DNA from: an uncultured Collinsella sp.
Lineage (GTDB): Bacteria > Actinomycetota > Coriobacteriia > Coriobacteriales > Coriobacteriaceae
Assembly (NCBI GenBank): GCA_900757185.1
Contig: CAAEMX010000061.1
Span: forward strand, 1 to 31,424
Direction: 5' to 3'
Length of the DNA stretch: 31,424 nt
Positions 9,317-16,964 of this stretch are shown one piece after another (position 1 is the first letter of the stretch; every line of letters begins with the position of its first letter). The notes under the pieces are model-generated. The model searched no databases. It had not been told where the DNA came from and saw only the letters and a program-made list of their open reading frames with translations. The translations under genes were made by a program, and so were the position numbers.

Positions 9317-9376
9317 TTTGGCCCTTTTTGGTCAAGCATTTGGTCAGTGTTTGGTCGGCGTTTGGTTGGGTTTTGG
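9317..9376 (+). repeat. Six helically phased TTTGG repeats upstream of recA
   Basis: TTTGG begins at 9317, 9327, 9339, 9350, 9361 and 9372, a spacing of 10, 12, 11, 11 and 11 bases, close to one DNA turn. Three central copies read TTTGGTC. The array ends about 30 bases before the recA -35 box, so it is upstream DNA and not leader RNA. It could cause curvature or present a repeated site on one face of the helix. Confidence 0.75.
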
Positions 9377-9408
9377 AAAGACTGCCTGCATATGATTGGC
9401 CTGAACGG

Positions 9409-9437
9409 TTGACCACGAACAGCCGTTCGTTTATTAT
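9409..9437 (+). promoter_or_regulatory. recA promoter
   Basis: TTGACC (9409-9414), a 17-base spacer and TATTAT (9432-9437) make a near-consensus housekeeping promoter. The predicted start of transcription is near 9444, giving a leader of roughly 24 bases before the recA ATG. The LexA box fills the spacer. Confidence 0.8.
9416..9429. promoter_or_regulatory. LexA box in the recA promoter
   Basis: CGAACAGCCGTTCG is a perfect CGAAC-N4-GTTCG palindrome, the LexA operator known from Gram-positive and actinobacterial SOS systems. It lies between the -35 and -10 hexamers, so LexA would block RNA polymerase directly. Confidence 0.9.
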
Positions 9438-9467
9438 CGATGCAGGTTGTTAAGAGGAGGGCTATTC

Positions 9468-10616
9468 ATGGCCAAGAATTCAGGTCCCGTACGTACCGTT
9501 CATGCACCCACGACGGGTAAAGAGCGCGAAGAGATGATCGCCACCACCAAGGCCGAGATCGAGAAGAAGTTCGGTCAAGGCTCCATCATGAGGTATGGTG
9601 ACGGCGGCCCCGAGCTTGAGGTCGAGGCCATTCCCACGGGTGCTCTGGCACTCGATGCCGCTCTGGGTATCGGCGGTGTGCCGCGCGGCCGCATCGTCGA
9701 GATCTACGGTCCCGAGTCCTCCGGTAAGACGACGCTTTCGCTCGAGATCCTGGCCGAGGCCCAGGCTATGGGTGGCGTAGTGGCATTTATCGATGCCGAG
9801 CATGCGCTCGATCCCACGTATGCCGCGCGCATCGGCGTGGATATCGACGAGGTGCTCATTTCTCAGCCCGATACGGGTGAGCAGGCGCTCGAGATTGTTG
9901 ACATGCTCGTGCGTTCCGGCGCTATCGATGCCATCGTCGTCGACTCCGTCGCCGCGCTGACCCCGCGTGCCGAGATCGAGGGAGAAATCGGTGACACTAC
10001 GGTCGGTCTTCAGGCTCGCCTGATGAGCCAGGCGCTCCGCAAGCTCGCCGGCTCGCTGTCCAAGTCCAACACGACGTGCATCTTCATTAACCAGCTGCGT
10101 GAGAAGATCGGCGTCATGTTCGGCAACCCCGAGACCACGACGGGCGGCCGTGCCCTTAAGTTCTTCTCTTCGGTGCGTATCGACATTCGCCGCATCGACA
10201 GCATTAAGCTTAAGGACGAGGTTATCGGTAACCGCGTGCGCGCCAAGGTCGTTAAGAACAAGGTGGCAGCTCCGTTCCGTTCTGCTGAGTTTGACATCAT
10301 GTATGGTACGGGCATCTCTAAGGAGGGCTCGATTCTGGACATGGCTGTCGAGTGCGGCATCTGCAAGAAGATGGGCTCCTGGTTTGCCTATGGCGAGGAC
10401 AAGCTCGGCAACGGTCGCGAGGCCGCCAAGGCGTTCCTGCGCGAACACCCCGATTGCGCCGACGAGATTGAGCATAAGGTCCGCCTTGCCTGCGGGCTCG
10501 AGTTTGATGACGATGCTCCGTCCGAGGTCGAGCTGACCGATCAGCCTGCGCCTGAGGAGTTTGACGAGCTTTACGCCATCGATGGTTCCGCCATGCTCGA
10601 TGATGACGACGAGTAG
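9468..10616 (+). CDS. recA: Recombinase RecA
   Basis: 382-aa recombinase that forms filaments on single-stranded DNA, drives strand exchange and stimulates LexA self-cleavage. Walker A GPESSGKT is at 81-88; FINQLREKIGVMFGNPETTTGG and the acidic C-terminus (ending MLDDDDE) are typical. The frame is open from 9447, but ATG 9468 is chosen because AGGAGG at 9455-9460 sits seven bases ahead and the protein then starts MAKNSGPVR. Expression should be SOS-controlled through the LexA box at 9416. recX follows after 11 bases. Confidence 0.97.
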   Translation: MAKNSGPVRTVHAPTTGKEREEMIATTKAEIEKKFGQGSIMRYGDGGPELEVEAIPTGALALDAALGIGGVPRGRIVEIYGPESSGKTTLSLEILAEAQAMGGVVAFIDAEHALDPTYAARIGVDIDEVLISQPDTGEQALEIVDMLVRSGAIDAIVVDSVAALTPRAEIEGEIGDTTVGLQARLMSQALRKLAGSLSKSNTTCIFINQLREKIGVMFGNPETTTGGRALKFFSSVRIDIRRIDSIKLKDEVIGNRVRAKVVKNKVAAPFRSAEFDIMYGTGISKEGSILDMAVECGICKKMGSWFAYGEDKLGNGREAAKAFLREHPDCADEIEHKVRLACGLEFDDDAPSEVELTDQPAPEEFDELYAIDGSAMLDDDDE

Positions 10617-10627
10617 CGGTTACGCTC

Positions 10628-11320
10628 ATGTCGTATACGGTGACCGAGGCCACGGTCGTCTTTCCCGATAAGAAGGCGGCCTCCTCGTTCTCGAGCGGGT
10701 ATGCGTCCAAAAAGCCTTGTGCACATATCGATTGTGAACTTGAGGGCGGTTTTGAGCGGTCCATTTGGATTCCCGTGCGGGTCGCGCGCCTGTATGTCAA
10801 AAACCGCCCCGATTTTCCCTGTGATTGGGATAACTTTCGTGATGCGGTGCAGCTCATCGAGCGTAAATGTGCGCTTACCATGGTGACCGAGATGTTATCG
10901 CGCCGCGACCATGCGACGGGTGAGGTCCGTGACAAGCTGGCTCGCTACGGCTTTCGCCAGCCCGCGATCGATTTCGCCGTCGAGCGCGCCACCGAGTATC
11001 GCTTTTTAGACGAGAACCGCTTTTGCTCGTACTTTATCGAGGAACGCAAGCGGCGCGGTTGGGGACAGCGAAAAATCGAGACCGAGCTCAAGCGCCGTCA
11101 TGTCGTGCTCGACGACATTCCCGGTTATCCCGAGGATTATTTTGCCGTCGAAGACGATTTGGCGCGTGCGTCAGCCCTGCTCGCCAAGCGGCGTGTTCCA
11201 GAGACGCGCGGATTCGAAAAACTGGTTCGGTTTTTGATGGGCAAGGGCTTCTCGTATCACATCGCCGCCGAAGCCGTTAAGGCACGTCTTGATGCCGAAT
11301 GCGAGGAATGTGCGCTTTAG
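10628..11320 (+). CDS. recX: Regulatory protein RecX
   Basis: 230-aa RecX-like protein, the modulator that caps or limits RecA filaments. The family features visible are the helical repeats around MLSRRDHATGEVRDKLARYGF, AIDFAVERATEYRFLDENRF and a KRRGWGQRKIETELKRRHV segment, with GFSYHIAAEAVKARL at the end. The first 75 residues (TVVFPDKKAASSFSSGYASKKP onward) are a lineage-specific extension. No strong ribosome site is visible upstream, so translation may depend on recA. It is 11 bases after recA and shares its SOS promoter. Confidence 0.88.
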   Translation: MSYTVTEATVVFPDKKAASSFSSGYASKKPCAHIDCELEGGFERSIWIPVRVARLYVKNRPDFPCDWDNFRDAVQLIERKCALTMVTEMLSRRDHATGEVRDKLARYGFRQPAIDFAVERATEYRFLDENRFCSYFIEERKRRGWGQRKIETELKRRHVVLDDIPGYPEDYFAVEDDLARASALLAKRRVPETRGFEKLVRFLMGKGFSYHIAAEAVKARLDAECEECAL

Positions 11321-11382
11321 GCGTATGCGTTTTGTGGCCCTGCCGTTCACTGCGTTTTAGCCGCCGTGCTGGGGCCATTTAT

Positions 11383-11411
11383 TTGACAGTTGTTGTGGTT
11401 CAACGTACGAT
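11383..11411 (+). promoter_or_regulatory. Promoter of the rny gene cluster
   Basis: TTGACA (11383-11388), a spacer of exactly 17 bases, and TACGAT (11406-11411). This gives a leader of roughly 160 bases before rny. No LexA box is present, so rny is separated from the SOS-controlled recA-recX transcript. Confidence 0.7.
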
Positions 11412-11516
11412 AAACACTGTCATTTGCTTTGTGATATGTGCTCATCTGTGATGAGTTTGTTTATATGTTTATCTGTATCCGACCCGCATAAGCTGCGCCC
11501 ATATTACTCAAATGTC

Positions 11517-11542
11517 GCGAGCCGTTCGTAAGGACGGTTCGC
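11517..11542 (+). promoter_or_regulatory. Leader hairpin upstream of rny
   Basis: GCGAGCCGT pairs with ACGGTTCGC (nine pairs, one G-U) around an 8-base loop and is followed by TTTGTTGT. It lies in the untranslated leader about 35 bases before the rny start. It could be a weak attenuator or a ribonuclease entry site; the T-run is too interrupted to call a terminator. Confidence 0.5.
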
Positions 11543-11577
11543 TTTGTTGTGTAACGAATCCATAAAAAGGAGTGAGC

Positions 11578-13128
11578 ATGCCTATCATCGCAGCGCTCGT
11601 TGGCATCGTTTTGGGTGCCATCGCCGCCATTGCCTACATGCGCACCGCCAAGCAGGGTAGTCTTCACGAGGCCGACGAAAAAATCCAGTCGGCACACGCA
11701 CAGGCTGAGTCCCTGATCGGTGATGCCAAGCGTCAGGCCGAGACCCTCAAAAAAGAGGCTCTGCTCGAGGCTAAAGAGGAGATCATCAAGAACAAGCAGG
11801 CCGCCGAGGCCGAGGACAAGCAGCGTAAGAACGAGATTCGTACGCTCGAGAACCGCGTGATGCAGCGCGAGGAATCCCTCGATCGCCGCAACGACGCTCT
11901 CGACAAGCGCGAGCATCAGCTGTCCAGCCAGGCCGGTCAGGTCGAGAAGCGCTCCCGTGAGCTCGAGGAGCTCTGCGCAAAGCAGACCTCCGAGCTCGAG
12001 CGTATCGCCGACCTTACCCGCGAGGACGCCCACAAGGAGCTCCTCGATAAGGTTCGCGGCGAGGTCACCCACGAGGCCGCCACGATCATTCGCGAGTCCG
12101 AGCAGCAGGTTCGCGCCGAGTGCCACAAGACCGCCCAGGAGATTCTGTCTCTGGCGATTCAGCGCTGCGCTGCCGACCACACTGCCGAGGTCACCGTTAC
12201 CTCCGTGCACATTCCCTCTGATGACCTCAAGGGCCGTATCATCGGTCGCGAGGGTCGCAACATCCGGACCTTCGAGCAGGTTTCCGGCGTCAATCTCGTG
12301 ATTGACGACACGCCCGAGACCGTCGTTCTTTCGAGCTTCGACCCGGTCCGTCGTGAGACCGCCCGTGTCGCCCTCGAGAACCTCATCGCCGACGGCCGCA
12401 TTCACCCTGCCCGTATCGAGGAGATGTATCACAAGGCCGCCGACCTGGTTCAGCAGCGCGTGCGCGAGGCTGGCGAGCAGGCTGCCTTCGATACCGGCAT
12501 CCACGATCTGCACCCCGAGATCGTCAAGACCCTTGGTGCCCTGCGCTACCGTACCTCGTTTGGTCAGAACGTGCTTCAGCATTCCCTCGAGGTCTCTGAT
12601 CTGTGCGGCGTGATGGCTTCCGAGCTTGGCCTGGACGTTGTGACCGCCAAGCGCGCCGGCCTGCTTCATGACCTGGGCAAGGCAATCGACCACGACGTCG
12701 AGGGCCCGCATGCCGTCATCGGCGCCGAGCTTGCCCGCCGTTATGGCGAGAAGCCCGTTATCGTCCACGCTATCGAGGCTCACCATGCCGATGTTGACCC
12801 CAACACGGTGCTCGATGTCCTGGTACAGGCCGCCGATGCTGTCTCTGCCTCTCGCCCCGGTGCCCGTCGCGAGTCTGCCGAGAACTACATCAAGCGTCTT
12901 GAGAAGCTCGAGGAGATCGCCAACTCCCATGACGGCGTCGAGCGTACCTATGCCATGCAGGCTGGTCGCGAGGTCCACGTCATGGTTCAGCCGGATAAGA
13001 TCTCCGATGCCCAGTCCACGGTCCTGGCTCACGATATCGCCCATCAGATCGAGGAAGAGATGGAGTATCCCGGTCAGGTGCGCGTCGTCGTGATTCGCGA
13101 GAGCCGCGCTGTCGATATCGCTAAATAA
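11578..13128 (+). CDS. rny: Ribonuclease Y
   Basis: Membrane-anchored endoribonuclease starting mRNA decay (516 aa). An N-terminal membrane helix (about 1-20) is followed by a long charged coiled coil (about 25-200), a KH RNA-binding domain with GRIIGREGRN at 219-228, and an HD phosphohydrolase domain with catalytic His364-Asp365 in GLLHDLGKA. The in-frame GTG at 11572 is rejected because GGAG at 11569-11572 overlaps it and is well placed for ATG 11578. It has its own promoter at 11383. The window therefore encodes both RNase J and RNase Y. The stop is one base before the next gene. Confidence 0.95.
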   Translation: MPIIAALVGIVLGAIAAIAYMRTAKQGSLHEADEKIQSAHAQAESLIGDAKRQAETLKKEALLEAKEEIIKNKQAAEAEDKQRKNEIRTLENRVMQREESLDRRNDALDKREHQLSSQAGQVEKRSRELEELCAKQTSELERIADLTREDAHKELLDKVRGEVTHEAATIIRESEQQVRAECHKTAQEILSLAIQRCAADHTAEVTVTSVHIPSDDLKGRIIGREGRNIRTFEQVSGVNLVIDDTPETVVLSSFDPVRRETARVALENLIADGRIHPARIEEMYHKAADLVQQRVREAGEQAAFDTGIHDLHPEIVKTLGALRYRTSFGQNVLQHSLEVSDLCGVMASELGLDVVTAKRAGLLHDLGKAIDHDVEGPHAVIGAELARRYGEKPVIVHAIEAHHADVDPNTVLDVLVQAADAVSASRPGARRESAENYIKRLEKLEEIANSHDGVERTYAMQAGREVHVMVQPDKISDAQSTVLAHDIAHQIEEEMEYPGQVRVVVIRESRAVDIAK

Positions 13129-13129
13129 C

Positions 13130-14215
13130 ATGAGCGACGCGAACGAGCTCATCTCATTTATCGCGTCGATGTCGGGGGAGGGCAACCTTCGCGTCGAGGA
13201 GAACCTTGGCGAGGGGTATGTCCGCCTCCGCGTTTCGGAGGCCGAGCGGCGCCAGGCAAAGCACGACATTCAGCATGTCGAGGATATCGTCATCGAAATG
13301 CTCCGTAATGCTCGCGATGCTGGCGCCGACAAGGTCTATCTCGCCACGACCAAGGAAGATGGCGTCCGCACGCTTGTCTTTCTGGATAACGGTTCGGGCG
13401 TTCCGCAGGACATGCAAGAGCGAATCTTCGATGCCCGCGTTACCTCCAAGCTCGAGAGCATGAAGATGGACCGTTGGGGCGTTCACGGTCGTGGCATGGC
13501 ATTGTTTTCGATCAAGCAGAACACCGACGAGGCCCGCGTGGTCACGTCCGGTGTCGATCTTGGCTCAGCCTTTAAGGTGAACGTCGCAGCCGATCGCCTC
13601 AGTGAGCGTGCCGATCAGTCCAGCTGGCCCCAAGCCGTCAAGGATGAGGACGGGCGTTATGTCTGTGCTCGCGGTCCGCATAATATTATTCGCGCTGCTT
13701 GTGAGTTTGCGCTCGAGGAGTTGCGTGGTTGCGATGTCTATCTGGGCTCTCCGTCCGAGATTGCCGCGACCCTTTATGCTCAGGCGTCAAGTCGGCTCGA
13801 TACGTCTCGTCTCCTGTTCATTGATGACGAGAGTGAGCTTCCGGTTGTCGATCGTTTAGGCCTTGCCTCCGATGCCGAGGACTTTATCCGTATCTGTTCG
13901 GGTTTGGGTCTTGAGATGTCCGAGCGTACGGCCCATCGCATTTTGGCAGGGCAGATTAAGCCCGTTCGCGGTGTGACCGCGCGTCTGCTGCGCGAGCGTG
14001 ACTCATCCTCGCATGCGCCGGCTCCTGTCGATCTCGCGAAGGATCGTCGTGGGCTACGTATTGCCAAGGATGACATGGCACAGTTTTCGCGCGCTGTGGA
14101 GCGCGACTTTAATGACCTTGCTGCCCGGTACTATCTCAACCTTTGCGGCGACCCAAAGATTCGCGTTTCGCGTGATCGAATCACCGTGACCTTTGATCTT
14201 GCCAAAGAGGAATAG
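13130..14215 (+). CDS. GHKL-type ATP-binding protein of unknown function
   Basis: 361-aa protein whose first 140 residues form a GHKL (gyrase/Hsp90/histidine kinase/MutL) ATP site. The N box EMLRNARDAGAD has Asn60, the G1 box FLDNGSGVP has Asp86 and Gly88, and a G2-like WGVHGRGMALFSI lies at 116-128. There is no His-phosphoacceptor domain and no membrane helix, so it is not an ordinary sensor kinase. Residues 141-361 are not recognised. It starts one base after the rny stop and ends 74 bases before spoVS, the slot held by ymdB in Bacillus. The context suggests an envelope, RNA-decay or developmental link, but the function is unknown. Confidence 0.85.
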   Translation: MSDANELISFIASMSGEGNLRVEENLGEGYVRLRVSEAERRQAKHDIQHVEDIVIEMLRNARDAGADKVYLATTKEDGVRTLVFLDNGSGVPQDMQERIFDARVTSKLESMKMDRWGVHGRGMALFSIKQNTDEARVVTSGVDLGSAFKVNVAADRLSERADQSSWPQAVKDEDGRYVCARGPHNIIRAACEFALEELRGCDVYLGSPSEIAATLYAQASSRLDTSRLLFIDDESELPVVDRLGLASDAEDFIRICSGLGLEMSERTAHRILAGQIKPVRGVTARLLRERDSSSHAPAPVDLAKDRRGLRIAKDDMAQFSRAVERDFNDLAARYYLNLCGDPKIRVSRDRITVTFDLAKEE

Positions 14216-14221
14216 TGCCTT

Positions 14222-14239
14222 TACCGAGTCCACTCGGTA
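14222..14239. repeat. 18-bp palindrome between the GHKL gene and spoVS
   Basis: TACCGAGT-CC-ACTCGGTA is a perfect palindrome starting seven bases after the GHKL stop and about 50 bases before the spoVS start. No T-run follows, so it is more likely an operator or an RNA-processing hairpin than a terminator. Confidence 0.6.
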
Positions 14240-14289
14240 CGATACAGTTATTGCAGTTAAAACGTACTTTTAATCGCAGGAGTTTCTTC

Positions 14290-14607
14290 ATGGATTGCCT
14301 GAAGGTATCAAGCAAATCATCGCCCGCGTCCGTTGCCGGCGCCATCGCCGGCATGGTCAAGGATGGTGTACCCGTCAACATTCAGTGTGTCGGCGCCGGT
14401 GCAGTCAACCAGGCCATTAAGGCCGTGGCTATCGCGCGCGGTTTTTTGATTCCAACCGGTTTTGATATTTCCTGCGCGCCTGTGTTCTCCGACATTCTCA
14501 TTAACGGGGAGTCGCGCACGGCCATCCGCCTTTCTATCTACGTTCACCAGATCAATCGAGCTGCTATGGATAACGTCGTCATGGATGATGTTAAGCCTGT
14601 AGCATAG
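14290..14607 (+). CDS. spoVS: Stage V sporulation protein S (SpoVS)
   Basis: 105-aa protein of the SpoVS family, small Alba-like proteins affecting sporulation and septation in Bacillus but also present in non-sporulating bacteria. The family core is complete: LKVSSKSSPASVAGAIAGMV, then GAGAVNQAIKAVAIARGF and RTAIRLSIYV. The frame is open from 14215, but ATG 14290 is selected because AGGAG at 14278-14282 precedes it and the family starts here. The 15-20 extra residues at the end are variable. It lies between the GHKL ATPase and miaB, as in the Bacillus rny-ymdB-spoVS region. No sporulation gene is seen in the window, so a nucleic-acid or division role is more likely. Confidence 0.92.
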   Translation: MDCLKVSSKSSPASVAGAIAGMVKDGVPVNIQCVGAGAVNQAIKAVAIARGFLIPTGFDISCAPVFSDILINGESRTAIRLSIYVHQINRAAMDNVVMDDVKPVA

Positions 14608-14627
14608 CTTCTGATTGCCTCGCTTCG

Positions 14628-14636
14628 CCCCCCCCC
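14628..14636 (+). repeat. Run of nine C residues before miaB
   Basis: Nine consecutive C bases lie between spoVS and miaB, ending five bases before the AGGA ribosome site of miaB. Such tracts are prone to replication slippage. Here it would change leader spacing, not a reading frame. Confidence 0.8.
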
Positions 14637-14655
14637 ATCGTTAGGACTTATGCAC

Positions 14656-16026
14656 ATGGACCAGCGTTCCGTACGCGATATTCTTGCCGGTAAAACCTAC
14701 TTTATCCGCACCTTTGGCTGCCAGATGAATCAGCACGATTCCGAGCGCGTGAGCGGTCTGCTCGATTCGTATGGTTGCCTCATGGCGCTCGATCCCGAGC
14801 ATGCCGATATCGTTGTCTTCATGACATGCTGTGTGCGTGAGGCCGCCGATACTCGCCTGTACGGTCAGTGCAACTCTTGTAAGAGCCTCCCGCCTTCGTC
14901 CTCGGGCAAGCGCGTGGTCGCCGTGGGCGGCTGCATCGCGCAGCGCGACGGCGAGGGCCTGCTCACGAATGTCGATAACGTCAATGTCATCTTTGGTACG
15001 CATTCTATCGCACATGTGGCCGAGCTCATTGCCGAGGCGTTCCTTGACGGCAAGCGTCATATCCGCACCAATGAGCATGAGGATACGGATGCCATGAGCA
15101 TGCCGTGGCATCGCGAGACCCAGTATCACGCCTGGGTGCCCATCATGACGGGCTGCAATAATTTCTGCACCTACTGCATCGTGCCGTACGTGCGCGGTCG
15201 CGAAAAGAGCCGCCCCTTCGAGGAGATTGTCGACGAGGTGACCGGTTTGGTGCGCCAGGGCGTGCGCGAGATCACACTGTTGGGCCAAAACGTTAACTCA
15301 TATGGTCGCGATCTGTTTGGCAAGCCGCGTTTTGCCGATTTGCTGCGCGCCGTAGGCGATACGGGTGTGGAGCGCATCTTCTTTACATCTTCACATCCCA
15401 AGGACCTGCTGCCCGAGACCATCGACGCCATGGCCGAGACGCCTGCCGTTATGCCGCAGCTGCACTTGGCTGTCCAGTCAGGTTCGACACGGATCCTCAA
15501 AGAGATGAATCGCCGTTATACACGCGAGGACTATCTGGGCCTTGTCGATCGCATTCGCAACCGCATGCCCGATATCGCGCTCTCGACCGACATTATCGTT
15601 GGCTTCCCGGGCGAGACTGAAGAAGACTTTGAGCAGACGCTCTCACTTGCTGAGACGGTCCGCTATGCTCAGGCCTATACCTTCATCTATTCCAAGCGCG
15701 CCGGTACCCCGGCCGCCGAGATTGACGATCCTACGCCGCATGAGGTTATTCTCGAGCGTTTCAACCGCCTGGTTAAGGTTATCGAGACCACGGCACACGA
15801 GTATAACCAGGGCGAGCTTCATACTGTGGTGCCGGCGCTCATTGAGGGAACGAGTAAAAAGAACGACGCGGTCCTGCTGGGCAAGAGTCCCAAGAATCAG
15901 ACCGTGCATGCGCCTATCCCCGAGGGTTACAGCATCGATCAGCTTGTTGGCAAGATCGTTGATGTTGACGTTGACGTTGCCAAGACCTGGTATTTGTCCG
16001 GCTCCGTTGTGGGCGAGCCGCGCTAA
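14656..16026 (+). CDS. miaB: tRNA-2-methylthio-N6-dimethylallyladenosine synthase MiaB
   Basis: Radical-SAM methylthiotransferase acting on i6A37 of tRNA, after MiaA. The UPF0004 domain opens TFGCQMNQHDSE (Cys22); the radical-SAM cluster is C167-N-N-F-C171-T-Y-C174 followed by IVPYVRGREKSR; a TRAM domain closes the protein. ATG 14656 is preferred over ATG 14650 because TTAGGA at 14641-14646 is then nine bases away instead of three. 456 aa is normal. Its stop overlaps the miaA start by one base, so the two consecutive steps of the same tRNA modification are translationally linked. Confidence 0.95.
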   Translation: MDQRSVRDILAGKTYFIRTFGCQMNQHDSERVSGLLDSYGCLMALDPEHADIVVFMTCCVREAADTRLYGQCNSCKSLPPSSSGKRVVAVGGCIAQRDGEGLLTNVDNVNVIFGTHSIAHVAELIAEAFLDGKRHIRTNEHEDTDAMSMPWHRETQYHAWVPIMTGCNNFCTYCIVPYVRGREKSRPFEEIVDEVTGLVRQGVREITLLGQNVNSYGRDLFGKPRFADLLRAVGDTGVERIFFTSSHPKDLLPETIDAMAETPAVMPQLHLAVQSGSTRILKEMNRRYTREDYLGLVDRIRNRMPDIALSTDIIVGFPGETEEDFEQTLSLAETVRYAQAYTFIYSKRAGTPAAEIDDPTPHEVILERFNRLVKVIETTAHEYNQGELHTVVPALIEGTSKKNDAVLLGKSPKNQTVHAPIPEGYSIDQLVGKIVDVDVDVAKTWYLSGSVVGEPR

Positions 16027-16964
16027 TGGTTTCTCCCGGGGCAGGTCTTTCCGCCGTTGCGATCGTCGGTCCGACGGCGGTTGGTAAGAGTGATGTTGCC
16101 GACCGTTTGGCCGCTCGTCTTTCGTCCGAAGTGCTGTCGTGCGATGCGATGCAAATCTATCGCGGCATGGACATCGGCACCGCAAAGATGGCGCCCAATG
16201 AGTGTACGGCGCCGCTGCGTCTCGTCGACATTGTAGAGCCGGGTGTGGCGTACTCTGCGGCGCTTTACCAGGTCGACGCTCGCGCGCATGTTGATCGTCT
16301 GCTCGGGTCAGGACGTCTTCCGGTGTTTTGCGGGGGTACAGGCCTGTATCTCAAGGCCGCCCTCGATGAGATGGACTTTCCCTCGGGAGAACTTGAGGAC
16401 GATCGCCGTGCGGGCTATCAGGAGCTTGCCGAGCGTATTGGCGAGGAAGAACTGCATGCTCTGCTTGCCGAGCGCGATCCAGAATCGGCTGCTGTTATTC
16501 ACCCCCATAACGTGCGCCGTGTGATTCGTGCGCTCGAGATGCATGATGATGGTATCTCCTATGCAAAGCAAAAAAGTCAGTTTAGTGTTCCGCGCGAGCA
16601 TTATCACGCCCTATGGTTTGGTCTGACGCGTAATCGCGAGGTGCTCTACGAGCGCATTAACCTGCGCGTCGATCTGATGTTTGAGCAGGGCCTTGTCGAT
16701 GAGGTCCGCGGTCTTATGGGCCAGGGGCTGGGAGATGCCCTGACGTCGATGCAGGCAATTGGCTATAAAGAGATCATCGATGCTTTCAATGGTGTGATGA
16801 GCATGGATGAGGCTCGCGAACTCATCAAGGTGCGTTCGCGTCGTTATGCCAAGCGTCAGCTTTCGTGGTTTAAGCGCGATGACCGTATCGTGTGGTTTGA
16901 TATGGATGAATGTACGATCGATGAGGTCGTTGAGGATATCCTGCATCGTATTGAGGCTGCCTAA
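16026..16964 (+). CDS. miaA: tRNA dimethylallyltransferase MiaA
   Basis: 312-aa enzyme that prenylates A37 of tRNAs reading UNN codons, providing the MiaB substrate. The P-loop GPTAVGKS is at 15-22; SCDAMQIYRGMDIGTAK and the later GTGLYLKAALDEMDFPSG are family hallmarks, and RRYAKRQLSWFKRDDRIVWF is the conserved end. The ATG overlaps the miaB TAA, and its own TAA overlaps the hflX ATG. No separate promoter is seen. Confidence 0.95.
   Translation: MVSPGAGLSAVAIVGPTAVGKSDVADRLAARLSSEVLSCDAMQIYRGMDIGTAKMAPNECTAPLRLVDIVEPGVAYSAALYQVDARAHVDRLLGSGRLPVFCGGTGLYLKAALDEMDFPSGELEDDRRAGYQELAERIGEEELHALLAERDPESAAVIHPHNVRRVIRALEMHDDGISYAKQKSQFSVPREHYHALWFGLTRNREVLYERINLRVDLMFEQGLVDEVRGLMGQGLGDALTSMQAIGYKEIIDAFNGVMSMDEARELIKVRSRRYAKRQLSWFKRDDRIVWFDMDECTIDEVVEDILHRIEAA

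Noticed and set aside
9317..9376. TTTGG array as a CRISPR
   Set aside because: Repeat units are five to seven bases at helical spacing with no spacers of CRISPR size and no cas genes.
11461..13269. 602-codon minus-strand frame opposite rny
   Set aside because: RNase Y on the plus strand has all expected domains; the antisense frame is explained by its codon use.
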